Shown here in pieces: positions 1-9,061 of a stretch of 64,000 nt of DNA. Below the pieces are notes generated by a model. It had not been told where the DNA came from and did not search any database. It saw only the letters and a list, made by a program, of their open reading frames with translations. A program made the translations under genes and the position numbers. Source of the stretch: Fen-1359 sp963710355 (lineage in GTDB: Bacteria; Planctomycetota; Phycisphaerae; Sedimentisphaerales; Anaerobacaceae); the NCBI GenBank assembly GCA_963710355.1, contig CAVPZU010000002.1, positions 1-64,000 on the forward strand. The letters are read 5' to 3'. The stretch's first letter is position 1, and each line of letters begins with the position of its first letter.

Positions 1-472
1 CTGGGCGACAAAAACACCCCGGCCGTGGCAAAAATGCGCGAGACCGTGCTGGGCATTTCACTGTTTTCACCGTTCCCGTTCCATAGCGTCTATTCCATCG
101 AAGACCACGCCAAGCATATTGACTGGGTCAAACATGTGAACCGGCGCGCCTTGATTTCAACGAAAGTATCCACCCCGACGGATGTGGACATGGTTGCCGT
201 GGGCAGCTATTCCGCCGGCACACATATTGTCCACATTGACGGCGGCTATGGCGGAACCGGCGCGGCGCCGGACATTGCCAAAAAGAACATTGCCATGCCC
301 ATCGAATACGCCATTGGCAAGGTGCACAATTTCCTGACGGAAGAAGGCGTCCGCGACAAGGTGACGCTGATCGCCAGCGGCGGAATCCGCACGGCCCACG
401 ATATCGCCGGCCATCGCCCTGGGCGCGGACGGAGCGGTCGTCGGGACGGCGGAACTGGTGGCGCTGGCATAA
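1..472 (+). CDS. gltB: Glutamate synthase large-subunit domain, partial and frameshifted
   Basis: This is a fragment of the FMN/Fe-S glutamate synthase domain (archaeal-type GltB), which makes glutamate from 2-oxoglutarate and glutamine-derived ammonia. The frame is open from base 1. Recognisable family blocks are KVSTPTDVDMVAVGS, HIDGGYGGTGAAPDIAKKN and LIASGGIRTAHDIA. Near 408-411 the frame shifts: the conserved continuation ALGADGAVVGTAELVAL is read in the next frame to about 468, consistent with loss of two bases or gain of one. The family then normally continues into a Cys-rich segment, but here the sequence turns into the antisense of infC. GC content is visibly higher (about 60-65% by hand count of sample lines) than in the adjacent infC (about 48%). 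I read it as a foreign or misjoined fragment, not a functional gene. Confidence 0.85.
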
Positions 473-974
473 GAACCTGAATCATTCTTCTATTGGCCAT
501 CTTGCTTGGATTATCAACTTTGGCAATATCCTCGAGCATTGCAGTGATGTTGTTCATTATTTCAAAGCCTTGTTCCTGATGCATAACCTGCCTGCCGCGG
601 AAGAGCAAAGTGAACTGGACGCGATAACCTTTTTCCAGAAATTCTCGGGCGTGGTCAACCTTTATCTGGATATCGTGCCTGTCGGTTTCGGGTCTGAGTC
701 TTATTTCCTTTACGATGTCTGAATGATGATGAGTTTTTTTCCGACTTTCGCGCTGTTTTCGTTTCTGCTCATAAAGGTATTTGCCGAAATCCATAATTCT
801 GCAGACGGGCGGGTCACTGGCGGGCGAAACCTCAACGAGGTCGAGGCCTGCCTCCTGTGCCATATTGATGGCCTGACTTTTATCCACTATCCCCACCTGA
901 TTGTTTGATTCGTCAATAAGACGAATTCTACTCGCCCTGATGGCATTGTTGACTCTTAAAGATTGTTTGCTGAT
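470..974 (-). CDS. infC: Translation initiation factor IF-3, 3' end cut at a contig join
   Basis: IF-3 binds the 30S subunit, prevents premature 50S joining and proofreads start-codon selection. The N-terminal block RVNNAIRASRIRLIDE, the linker rich in KRKQRESRKK and the C-terminal block ending RRMIQVLMP cover nearly the whole family length (about 168 residues against about 180). The open frame runs on to 246 only because it reads antisense through the glutamate synthase fragment, adding a Pro/Arg-rich tail that is not IF-3. I place the start at the ATC codon at 974-972; a TTG at 998 is also open, but it lies before the Shine-Dalgarno-like sequence. It lies downstream of thrS, as in the classic thrS-infC-rpmI-rplT order; rpmI and rplT are missing because the sequence is cut here. 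Confidence 0.9.
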
Positions 975-987
975 TAGAAACCACCTT
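972..987 (-). promoter_or_regulatory. infC ribosome binding site with a probable ATC start codon
   Basis: On the minus strand AAGGTGG (987-981) is followed by six bases and then ATC (974-972), in frame with IF-3. No ATG, GTG or TTG sits at a suitable distance from this Shine-Dalgarno sequence; the upstream TTG at 998 precedes it. IF-3 genes of other bacteria commonly start at AUU, AUC or AUA, which lets IF-3 repress its own translation. The assignment here is inference from spacing. Confidence 0.6.
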
Positions 988-1228
988 ACCTTTCTCAAAA
1001 AACTGTCGACTTTCTAAGTCATAAATCCAGGCACTTGTCTTGCGATAAGAAAATCAAACATCAAAAATCAAAGATAAAAATTACATATAAAAATCCAAAA
1101 TGTTTTTAACAAAAGTTTCTTCCTTTTTGATTTTTAATTTGTCATTTTGCTTTTTTATTTTTTATTTTTAATATCCTATTTTACTAAATCCCAAACCGTA
1201 TACCCTAAACGCTCTGCGCTATCTTTTA

Positions 1229-3145
1229 TTATAGATTAAGTTCAATTTTTTTGTCTGATATTATTTTACATGCTGCCTGAAGAAACTTTTCGACGGGGCT
1301 GGTTTTGGTCTGGTTTTGTCCTCTGGCTCTGATGTTGACGGAGCCGGCCTGTGCTTCAGCGGGGCCGACAACAAGCATAAACGGGACTTTTTCGCTGTGT
1401 GCCTTTGCGATTTTTGCGTTGATTTTTTCATCGGATAAATCGAGGCCGACCCGCAGCCCTCCTGCCGACAGTTTTTCGAAAACGGTCTTCGCATAATCAT
1501 TGGTTTTTTCACTTATCGTCAGAATCCTTGCCTGCTCCGGGGCGAGCCAGAGGGGGAAATTGGCGGCATAATGCTCGATAAGAATGCCAATGAAACGTTC
1601 GAATGAGCCGAGAACGGCCCTGTGAATCATAACGGGTGTTTTTTCGGTATTGTCGCTGTCGGTATAGACGAGGCCGAAGCGCTCGGGCATCGAAAAATCG
1701 AGCTGGATAGTGCCGAGCTGCCAGGAGCGTTTGAGACTGTCTTTGACGTGGAAATCGATTTTCGGGCCGTAAAAAGCGCCGTCACCGGGATTTATTTTAA
1801 ATTGGATATTTTTATGAGCGAGGGCATTTTTAAGGGAGTCGGTGGCGGTTTGCCAAATCTGTTCTGAGCCGATATGCTTTATAGGCATCGTCGAAAGCTC
1901 AATACGAAAATCCTCAAAGCCGAAGGCCCTGTAAATTTCAAAGGTAAGGTTAATGACGCCGATAATCTCCTGCTCTATTTGCTGGGGAGTGCAAAAGATG
2001 TGAGCATCGTCCTGAGTGAACTGCCTGACACGGAACAGGCCGTGCATAACACCGCTGGCCTCGTGCCTGTGAACGAGTCCAAGCTCTGCGAGCCGAAGAG
2101 GAAATTGGCGATATGAATGCTGGTTTGTTTTATAGACGAGACAGCAGCCCGGGCAATTCATTGGCTTTATCGCATAGCCTACTCCGTCAATTTCGCTGAA
2201 ATACATATTTTCCTTATAGTTGTCCCAATGACCGCTCTTGTGCCAGAGTTCTTCATTCAGGATAATAGGGGTCTTTATCTCCTCATAGCCGTAACGCTTA
2301 TGGACAGAGTGCCAAAAATCGACAATAGAGTTCCAGATAATCATTCCCTTCGGGTGCATAAATGCAAAGCCGGGACCGGCCTCATTAAAACTGAACAAAT
2401 CGAGCTGTCTTCCGAGGATGCGATGGTCTCGTTTTTTGGCCTCTTCGATGCTGTTGATGTATTCGTCGAGTTCCTTTTTTGTAGGCCAGCAGGTGCCGTA
2501 GATTCGCTGGAGCATTTTCTGCGTGGGGTCGCCGTGCCAATAGGCGCCTGCAACGGACATAATCTTGAAGCTGCCGACCTTGCCGGTGCTGGGAATATGC
2601 GGGCCTCGACAGAGGTCCTCGAAGCCCTCGCCCTGCGAATAAAAACTGATTGTATCGCCTTCGGCGCGGTTGATATTGTCTGTTTTATATTTGTCGGCGG
2701 CCAGTTTGGCGAGTGCGTCCTTCCTGCTCATTTCCTTTCTTATAAAGGGTTTGTCAGCCTTTACGATTTCCTGCATTTTTTCTTCGATGCGTTCAAAATC
2801 TGTCGGCCGAATAGGCTCATCGAGGTCAATATCATAGTAGAAACCATCCTCGACGGCCGGCCCATAGACAAGTTTTGTCTGCAGCCAGAGGCTGCAAATC
2901 GCCTCTGCCATAATATGAGCGCAGCTATGCCTCATTATCACAAGGCCTTCTGGGTCTTTGCTGGTGATGATTTTGAGGCTGGCATATGCGTTTATGGGGG
3001 TATTTAAGTCGGCAATTTGGCCGTCGATTTGGACTGCTATGGCTTGTTTGGCAAGTTTCGGACTTAACTTTTCAGCTATCTGCTGTGCTGTTGTGTTGTT
3101 TTGAACCTCTAATATGCTGCCATCGGGCAGGGTAATTTTCGCCAT
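1229..3145 (-). CDS. thrS: Threonyl-tRNA synthetase
   Basis: This enzyme charges tRNA-Thr in the cytoplasm. The 638-residue length matches the full bacterial enzyme. In order it shows the N-terminal TGS domain (from ITLPDGSILEV), the editing domain with HSCAHIMAEAI, the class II core with MNCPGCC (zinc Cys), RHEASGVMHGLFRVRQFTQDD (motif 2 region, starting around VHRHEASG) and motif 3 around VMIHRAVLGSFERF, and the C-terminal anticodon-binding domain. The start ATG at 3145 begins directly with the TGS domain. It heads the minus-strand unit with infC, separated by a 230-base AT-rich spacer that contains simple AAAAATCAAA-type repeats and no gene. The 213 bases upstream, shared divergently with the secretion ATPase, contain no T-box that I could recognise. 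Confidence 0.97.
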   Translation of the reverse strand: MAKITLPDGSILEVQNNTTAQQIAEKLSPKLAKQAIAVQIDGQIADLNTPINAYASLKIITSKDPEGLVIMRHSCAHIMAEAICSLWLQTKLVYGPAVEDGFYYDIDLDEPIRPTDFERIEEKMQEIVKADKPFIRKEMSRKDALAKLAADKYKTDNINRAEGDTISFYSQGEGFEDLCRGPHIPSTGKVGSFKIMSVAGAYWHGDPTQKMLQRIYGTCWPTKKELDEYINSIEEAKKRDHRILGRQLDLFSFNEAGPGFAFMHPKGMIIWNSIVDFWHSVHKRYGYEEIKTPIILNEELWHKSGHWDNYKENMYFSEIDGVGYAIKPMNCPGCCLVYKTNQHSYRQFPLRLAELGLVHRHEASGVMHGLFRVRQFTQDDAHIFCTPQQIEQEIIGVINLTFEIYRAFGFEDFRIELSTMPIKHIGSEQIWQTATDSLKNALAHKNIQFKINPGDGAFYGPKIDFHVKDSLKRSWQLGTIQLDFSMPERFGLVYTDSDNTEKTPVMIHRAVLGSFERFIGILIEHYAANFPLWLAPEQARILTISEKTNDYAKTVFEKLSAGGLRVGLDLSDEKINAKIAKAHSEKVPFMLVVGPAEAQAGSVNIRARGQNQTKTSPVEKFLQAACKIISDKKIELNL

Positions 3146-3358
3146 AAACTGCCATCCAATAATGACTCTTTTAGTATCCTGAACAAGCCGCAGTAAATGT
3201 AACCAGAGATAAAAGCAATGTCAATATCTTTTACTATTATCAAACAATTTATTGGACAATTAAATATCCAAAAAATAATTGCCAAATCGAGAATGGTATG
3301 CTAAAATAACATGATTAGCTACATCTGGTTTAACGAGAATTGAGGAGAAAGTGGGCTA

Positions 3359-4996
3359 ATGTATGCTATAACAGGTTTTTTTACAGTTCCGTTATCAGGG
3401 CGGTTCGACTTCGCTCACCACAGTTTTTCTTCGGCATTTGTCTCAAGTCCGGTTATCGCACAGCAGGGTATCGCCCTTCCCTTCAGTATAACTAAACTGT
3501 TAATGCTCATCGGATGGGTATATGCCTGCCTTTATACTATTCAGCGTCTCCAGTTCACTCCTCTGGTTCCGGCAAGAGCCAAGACCATAGTAAATATCAC
3601 AGGGCTTTTCCTGGGGCCGATTCTCTTCTTGCTGCTCCTGATAACCGACAGTATTTTCAATTATTCCGGGATAGAAACAGGCTTTGTAGGGCGAATCAAG
3701 GAAAGCGTGCAACGAACCATTTCCGGGCTAAAATCACTGGAAGCCCCTCTTACAAAACATACACGAGAGATAATACTGCTGCACTCATCAGGAAAAGAAA
3801 TCGGCGAGGTGTTCGGGGGCGACAAAATCGCCAAACAGGACCGAAACATTTTGAAGCTGACGGATCAGATTATTTACGACGCCCTTGCGGAACAGGCCAG
3901 CGACATTCTTATTGACCCAAAGGATAATTCAACATATAGCGTCAGGCTGCGGGTCGATGGGATGTTAAGGACAATTCAACAGCTCGATTTTGACAAATGT
4001 CAAGCGGTGATAAACAGCATCAAGGCGGTTGCAGGGATGGATATTTCCGAAAAAAGAAGGCCTCAGGACGGGGCCTTTACGGCAAGAGCAGCGGAGCGGC
4101 CTTTTTCTTTTCGAGTGGCGAGCGCCGGCGTTATGCACGGAGAAAAATTATCGATAAGGGTATTAAATTATAATGCAGCCTCGCTCAAACTTGAGGATGT
4201 CGGCCTGTCAGATAAGCAGATTACAATAATCAGGGACTATCTGAAGAAACCATCGGGTATGATTCTTTTGTGCGGACCTACGGGGTGCGGCAAGACCACA
4301 ACATTGTATACAATGCTCAACGAGATAGACCATTTCACCCACAATGTAATTACGGTTGAAGACCCGATTGAATGTGTATTGCCGAACGCCAGCCAGATTG
4401 AGGTCAATCCGCGGGCAGATATTACCTTTGCAAAGAGCCTGCGGAGCATTTTGAGACAGGACCCCGACGTAATCTGCGTTGGCGAGATAAGAGATGAAGA
4501 GACTGCATCGATAGCGCTGCGGGCGTCTCAGACAGGCCATTTGGTATTGGCGACAATACACAGTTACAGCAACGCATCGGCTCTTTGCCGGCTGATGGAT
4601 TTGGGCGTTTCGCCGCTGCTGATTTCATCAGGCCTGAATCTTTTGGTCTCCCAGAGGCTTGTCCGGAAACTTTGCGAATACTGCAGGCAGCCGGCAAAGT
4701 TAAGGCCGGAGCAGATAGAAAGTTTCAGGAATAAAAATATTGATTGTGCCAATATATACACGGCGGGCGGCTGCGACCTGTGCAACAGTACAGGATATAA
4801 AGGAAGGACAGCAATCAACGACATTATTGTCGTCGATACAGAATTGAAAGCATCAATAGCAAACAATAAATTGCCTATGGAAGAAATGAGAACCGAGGGC
4901 GAAAAGAGAGGCATTTCCAATCTGCGAAAAGAGGGTTTAAGAAAGGTATTGTCCGGCATAACAAGCCTGGAAGAACTACAGAGGGTGATAGGATAG
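3359..4996 (+). CDS. GspE/PilB-family secretion ATPase with N-terminal membrane segments
   Basis: This is a hexameric ATPase powering type II secretion or type IV pilus assembly. The core is intact: SDILIDP (normally SDIHIEP) near residue 181, Walker A GPTGCGKTTT at about 306-315, an Asp-box/Walker B region with ICVGEIRDEETA, the His box in LVLATIHS, and a C-terminal four-Cys zinc site made of CEYC and CDLC. The first ~130 residues are unusual: instead of the soluble N-terminal domain there are two hydrophobic segments at about 45-65 and 78-98, so the protein looks membrane-anchored. A weak Shine-Dalgarno (GGAG) lies about ten bases before the ATG. The secretin and pseudopilins at 42-46 kb are plausible partners. 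A CvpA-like gene follows after 54 bases. Confidence 0.9.
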   Translation: MYAITGFFTVPLSGRFDFAHHSFSSAFVSSPVIAQQGIALPFSITKLLMLIGWVYACLYTIQRLQFTPLVPARAKTIVNITGLFLGPILFLLLLITDSIFNYSGIETGFVGRIKESVQRTISGLKSLEAPLTKHTREIILLHSSGKEIGEVFGGDKIAKQDRNILKLTDQIIYDALAEQASDILIDPKDNSTYSVRLRVDGMLRTIQQLDFDKCQAVINSIKAVAGMDISEKRRPQDGAFTARAAERPFSFRVASAGVMHGEKLSIRVLNYNAASLKLEDVGLSDKQITIIRDYLKKPSGMILLCGPTGCGKTTTLYTMLNEIDHFTHNVITVEDPIECVLPNASQIEVNPRADITFAKSLRSILRQDPDVICVGEIRDEETASIALRASQTGHLVLATIHSYSNASALCRLMDLGVSPLLISSGLNLLVSQRLVRKLCEYCRQPAKLRPEQIESFRNKNIDCANIYTAGGCDLCNSTGYKGRTAINDIIVVDTELKASIANNKLPMEEMRTEGEKRGISNLRKEGLRKVLSGITSLEELQRVIG

Positions 4997-5050
4997 TTTT
5001 TAGTTTTGAGTTTTTAGTTGTCAGTTTTGAAGTTTTTTTAACGAGCGGAT

Positions 5051-5698
5051 ATGATTTTTTGGATAGGCATAGCGGTTGGCGGCGCCTTTGTGGTGTGGGG
5101 CATCAAAAAAGGTTTCTATGAAACCTGGGTGACGCTGTTCAATACCATCATTGCAATTTATCTTGCGATTTTTTTAAGACCTACAGTGGCAACACTGGTG
5201 CCGGCTGCCGGCGATACGCCTTACAGCAGCACGCTGATTATGCTGGCGATTTGGGTGGCATCGTTTGCAATCCTTTCGGGATTGTCTTTTATATTCTTCA
5301 CAAGTCAATTCGATGTGCCTTTTCCGAGAGTGCTTGATATCATCGGGTCGGGGGTTATCGGTTTCTTCAACGGCCTGTTAGTATGGTCTTTCGTGTGCAT
5401 TTTGTTATCCGTAACGCCGATTGCACAAAACCAGATTCTGGTCGAAATGGGATTCGGGGCAAATTTCCAGCAGAGCAACACGGCAAATATCATATTTTGG
5501 GCCGACAAGGTTAATAATCTGGTATCAGTAAAAAGCGATTTTCTCAGCACCGAACAGGCAATCGCAGACCTTATGAAAACTGTTGAGAAAAAAGAGGTTA
5601 AAAAACCGCTTTACCCTTCGGTAAATGAGCCTAACAAGCCAAGTGAATCGAACGGAGCAGGTGAGCCGAACAAAAACTGCCCGCCAAAAAACCGATAG
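5051..5698 (+). CDS. CvpA-like multi-pass membrane protein
   Basis: The 215-residue protein has four hydrophobic segments (about residues 1-17, 28-45, 60-82 and 100-122) followed by a soluble tail that ends in a charged, Pro/Asn-rich stretch. The layout and the opening GIKKGFYETWVTLFNTIIA fit the CvpA family, whose members link to colicin V production and envelope homeostasis. The exact role here is unknown. It follows the secretion ATPase on the same strand and may be cotranscribed with it. Confidence 0.6.
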   Translation: MIFWIGIAVGGAFVVWGIKKGFYETWVTLFNTIIAIYLAIFLRPTVATLVPAAGDTPYSSTLIMLAIWVASFAILSGLSFIFFTSQFDVPFPRVLDIIGSGVIGFFNGLLVWSFVCILLSVTPIAQNQILVEMGFGANFQQSNTANIIFWADKVNNLVSVKSDFLSTEQAIADLMKTVEKKEVKKPLYPSVNEPNKPSESNGAGEPNKNCPPKNR

Positions 5699-5975
5699 GA
5701 TAATAAGTCTTACGAATACAAAAACGGCGGTGTTTATGATGTTAATAAGAGGCAAGACCTGCAAAGCAGGTGAGCCTAAATCCAACCCCGCCCGAACTGC
5801 CTGACCCCACCGTTTGCTTGTGCAAACAAGCGGCGGGGCTGTCCCGATTTTCACTGTGTTTATAGCATCTTACTAACGAAAACACACACTTGCAAAGACC
5901 AAAAACCATTTTTACACCCTCTACATAAAACACAAACAGGCAAACCCAAAAGGCAATAAAATTACCTTTTTCCCA

Positions 5976-6004
5976 TTGACTTGTAGAGGTAAGAAGTCTA
6001 TAAT
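5976..6004 (+). promoter_or_regulatory. Sigma-70-type promoter upstream of the PEP-CTERM gene
   Basis: TTGACT (5976-5981) and a perfect TATAAT (5999-6004) are separated by exactly 17 bases. It lies inside the 448-base gap 5699-6146, which otherwise holds no recognisable gene, and would give a leader of about 135 bases for the gene starting at 6147. Confidence 0.75.
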
Positions 6005-6146
6005 CAAAATGGTCTTTGCAGGCTTTAGCCTCAAAGCCAGAAGAGAAGCGTGATGAGATGAGAGAATATTCAAATCAATCTGTTCTTTTGCGAAGAATCC
6101 CCGCCTTTAACCATAAATTTATTAACCACTTTTTACGGAGAAGAGG

Positions 6147-6758
6147 ATGAAAAAATTAATGGCAATACTTTCTGTTCTGGCACTGGTCAATGTCGCCAAC
6201 GCTGGCTATCTTGATTTGCAGATTTCCAGCTTTGATGGCCAGACAATTACACCAATACATGAGATTTGTATTTTTCCGTCAGATATTATTGGCGTTGATG
6301 TCGTATATACACCCTCCCCGGGTATGAACATTCTTACGATTAGTAAAGAAATGCAGATTACGGGTTCTATGACGGCTGATATCAGCCAGCTTATCTGGCC
6401 GCCAACGCCGCATCAGTGGAATCCCGATCTCTCAAGGGTAACAATCATTAGTGACCGCAGACAAGGACAGGTTGGAGATCCATTGCTTGACCTCTGCTTC
6501 AATGATTTACCGCCCAACAATGTTCTTCCAGGGGTAGTCCTTGGCCATTTCCTGCTCCACTGCGATGGATTTGGCGATGTGGTTGTGAAACTGGTGGAAA
6601 ACCAGAACACAGGTACTATGGAATCGCTTGAGGCTGATAAAGATTTGGAACTTTATCATCTAAGTGAAGGACCTGGGATAATTATTCTATCGATTCCCGA
6701 ACCCGCCACGCTTTTGCTGCTCGGCTTGGGTGCGGTGCTTTTGAGAAAAAGACGATAA
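6147..6758 (+). CDS. Secreted PEP-CTERM protein
   Basis: The 203-residue protein has an N-terminal signal peptide (MKKLMAILSVLALVNVANA), a middle domain with no recognised fold, and a textbook C-terminal sorting tag: IPEPATLLLLGLGAVLL followed by RKRR. PEP-CTERM proteins are exported, processed by an exosortase at the PEP motif and delivered to the cell surface or the extracellular matrix. The GGAGAAGAGG Shine-Dalgarno directly before the ATG supports the start. It is monocistronic and converges on the HEAT-repeat gene. Confidence 0.85.
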   Translation: MKKLMAILSVLALVNVANAGYLDLQISSFDGQTITPIHEICIFPSDIIGVDVVYTPSPGMNILTISKEMQITGSMTADISQLIWPPTPHQWNPDLSRVTIISDRRQGQVGDPLLDLCFNDLPPNNVLPGVVLGHFLLHCDGFGDVVVKLVENQNTGTMESLEADKDLELYHLSEGPGIIILSIPEPATLLLLGLGAVLLRKRR

Positions 6759-6830
6759 TTGTTCTTTTCGGCTAATTGTTGCTCTATCGCCGACATCCGC
6801 TTTACACAATCCTGCATAAACAAAGACAAA

Positions 6831-8648
6831 TCAGCTTTTTGCCTGATTGAGAATCAGGTCTTTGACCTTTTTGCTGGGCAGGTTCAGTGCGCCATAGGCA
6901 GCAGCGGCAGCACTTTTCAGTTCCGCCGGCGTATCCTGCGAGCTTATCAGGGAAAAGAGGGCATCTACCATACTATCGTCGAGCAGATTGGCGTTCACCT
7001 TGGCTGATGCGGCCAGAGAATTGAATGCTGCTATTCGAACCTCTTTCGGATTTGCGGCGTCGAGAGCCATTGCCGCTATCGCCCGCTGGGCGTTGGGACT
7101 ATTTATATAAGCCAGCACCTGTCCCGCGAGAATCCTTACGGGCAGCCTATCGTCTTTTGTTGCACTAACAAGCGCATCCTGGGCGGCGGCTAAATTGATG
7201 ACAGAATTTTTAGTCTGTCCGAGTTTGAACATCGCATCGAGGCTTCGAACTGCATAGTTATCGGCTACTGCCGGGGATAATTTCTGAACGGGCTGGCTGT
7301 TCGGGTCGTCAGTATCTTTAATTTTGACGATGGCTTCTGCGAGATTTTTCGTTACGAGCGTGCTTTCCGCAAAATCGCGCATCGGGTTTGCGGTCGCTAT
7401 TGCAATCGCGGCGCTGTATCTGACCATTTTATCGTCGTAGGTGAGCGCCTGCAGCAAAGGCTGTGCAATGCCGAGCCGATACAGCATTGATTTTTCGCCG
7501 GCAGTCTTTATAAGCGATTCGATTGCAGAGAGAGCTACGTAAGAATCCTTATCCTTCAATGCCCTCTCCAAAGCCTGATGCAGATATTCCGGGCCGGCAG
7601 TGGTGGCATAGATAAAGGCGCCTGGATGAGAAGAGCCGAAATAACCGGGCATCGGCAGGCCTGTAGATTCCGCCTTAAAGAATGCGGTAAGCCACAATCC
7701 TATTGCCTGCCCGAATGAAGAATCTGCCTTTAACGCCCACTCGCAGCATCGCATTGTCATCAGTTCATAAAAATAGCTTTTGTCAACCTCAACTCTTTCG
7801 AGGTTCTTTTTTTCGGCATTCCAGAACCAGATATTCGCAAAATTGGCGTCGGCTGCGGGCGAGAGAGATTCCAAGCGATAATAGTAATCTTCCGCAAGCT
7901 TGAAGAACAGCTGTGCCGAAGGAATGCCCAATGCCGACGGGTCAATTTTATTTATGCTTTCGGTTGCCAATCGGTGAATCTGCTCTGATTTATCCGTCTC
8001 GACAATATATTTTAAGAAAGCAAGTGAGTGCGGATACTCCATCTTTGCAAGTGTTTCAATTATAACAGTTTTTACGGCAACATCATCAATCTGCAGGGCT
8101 GCCACAAGAGGCCTTATGGCGTCTCTGCCGATTTTAGGCAGCGCCAGAGCGATATTAGGCCATTCCTCTTTGCGTGCAGGATCGGTGAGGGCATCGAGCA
8201 TAAACATAATCGAATATTCACCGGCGTCCTGAAGCCCTTTAACTGCAGCGAGCTGCCCGCGAGGCGTTGTGCTGAGACGTTTGACCTCTTCAACGATAAC
8301 TTTAGGGTCGCGTCGGCGAATGAATCTGCCCTTATCAATTGTTGCCATGACTTTGCCGCACAAATCAGCCAGCTCGGCGTCAAACTGGTTTTCCTTCGCC
8401 TTTTCTAAAACATCAAACGAAAGCGGGTTTTCGCTCGATAATGCAAGCAGCACCACGGGGTCAGAATTGCCTTCGAGAATCCGCGTTGCACAAGCCTTGG
8501 CAAGGTCAAGCCTGCTTATGGTCAGATAGTGCAGCAGGTCGTTAAAGTTATTTGTAACGTCATTCTGGTCGGTCGCCTGGGCAAAGGCCGCAATCGGTGC
8601 CAAAACGATAATTATCAGGACGATGAGACTTGTCTTTCTGGTGAACAT
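6831..8648 (-). CDS. Secreted HEAT-repeat protein
   Basis: The protein has a signal peptide (MFTRKTSLIVLIIIVLAPIA...AFAQ), then a long alpha-helical array. Repeats such as LIKTAGEKSMLYRLGIAQPL and AAIAIATANPMRDFAEST have the Leu/Ala spacing of HEAT/armadillo repeats, and short helical units recur from about residue 150 to the end. It is likely a periplasmic scaffold or binding protein; no enzyme motif was seen. An upstream in-frame ATG at 8663 exists, but GGGAG sits eight bases before the ATG at 8648, so the shorter start is preferred (about 605 residues). Confidence 0.75.
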   Translation of the reverse strand: MFTRKTSLIVLIIIVLAPIAAFAQATDQNDVTNNFNDLLHYLTISRLDLAKACATRILEGNSDPVVLLALSSENPLSFDVLEKAKENQFDAELADLCGKVMATIDKGRFIRRRDPKVIVEEVKRLSTTPRGQLAAVKGLQDAGEYSIMFMLDALTDPARKEEWPNIALALPKIGRDAIRPLVAALQIDDVAVKTVIIETLAKMEYPHSLAFLKYIVETDKSEQIHRLATESINKIDPSALGIPSAQLFFKLAEDYYYRLESLSPAADANFANIWFWNAEKKNLERVEVDKSYFYELMTMRCCEWALKADSSFGQAIGLWLTAFFKAESTGLPMPGYFGSSHPGAFIYATTAGPEYLHQALERALKDKDSYVALSAIESLIKTAGEKSMLYRLGIAQPLLQALTYDDKMVRYSAAIAIATANPMRDFAESTLVTKNLAEAIVKIKDTDDPNSQPVQKLSPAVADNYAVRSLDAMFKLGQTKNSVINLAAAQDALVSATKDDRLPVRILAGQVLAYINSPNAQRAIAAMALDAANPKEVRIAAFNSLAASAKVNANLLDDSMVDALFSLISSQDTPAELKSAAAAAYGALNLPSKKVKDLILNQAKS

Positions 8649-8663
8649 TAATAATTCTCCCAT

Positions 8664-9061
8664 AATACTATTTTGATGAAAACAGGCCTGTCTCCCTCAT
8701 TTCAGAGGCAAATCAAGGCCCCAAAAAACCGTAAGAGCTTATTATTACAGCAGTTCTGAACTAAGTAGATAGTATCATCAGTTCCTGTATCTCTGTTTCG
8801 ACAAATATCCCCATATACTAAAAAAAAATACCTATTCTGTCAATAATAAACCTGCCTGTGGAAAATGGCTTAATTCGGGGATATGGATAAACAATTTTAG
8901 CTCTTACCCAAATACTGCGTTTTTCATCTGCTTTTTATGGGACGGTTAATCTGGGATTTCCCATAAACTTTTTGCTATCCTTGCTTAGTTATCCCAACAC
9001 ATCGGGATTTACTCTTAACTTTTATTTACCCTTGTCGTAATATTCGCACTTTCAATACGTC
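8664..9061. other. 398-base spacer with a TGGGATTTCCCA palindrome
   Basis: No coding region was recognised. The palindrome TGGGATTTCCCA (8952-8963) recurs at 10980-10991, upstream of the RCC1 gene. Both lie upstream of minus-strand genes for secreted proteins, so a shared operator is possible, but only two copies were noticed. Confidence 0.4.

Noticed and set aside
2117..3007. 296-residue plus-strand open frame
   Set aside because: It is antisense to thrS, which is unambiguous; no family signature or Shine-Dalgarno in the plus frame.
3146..3358. T-box or other tRNA-responsive leader upstream of thrS
   Set aside because: No T-box sequence (TGGNACC-like) or specifier stem could be found in the 213-base region.
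6147..6758. Exosortase/archaeosortase gene expected beside PEP-CTERM proteins
   Set aside because: No exosortase-like membrane protein is present anywhere in the window; it must be elsewhere.
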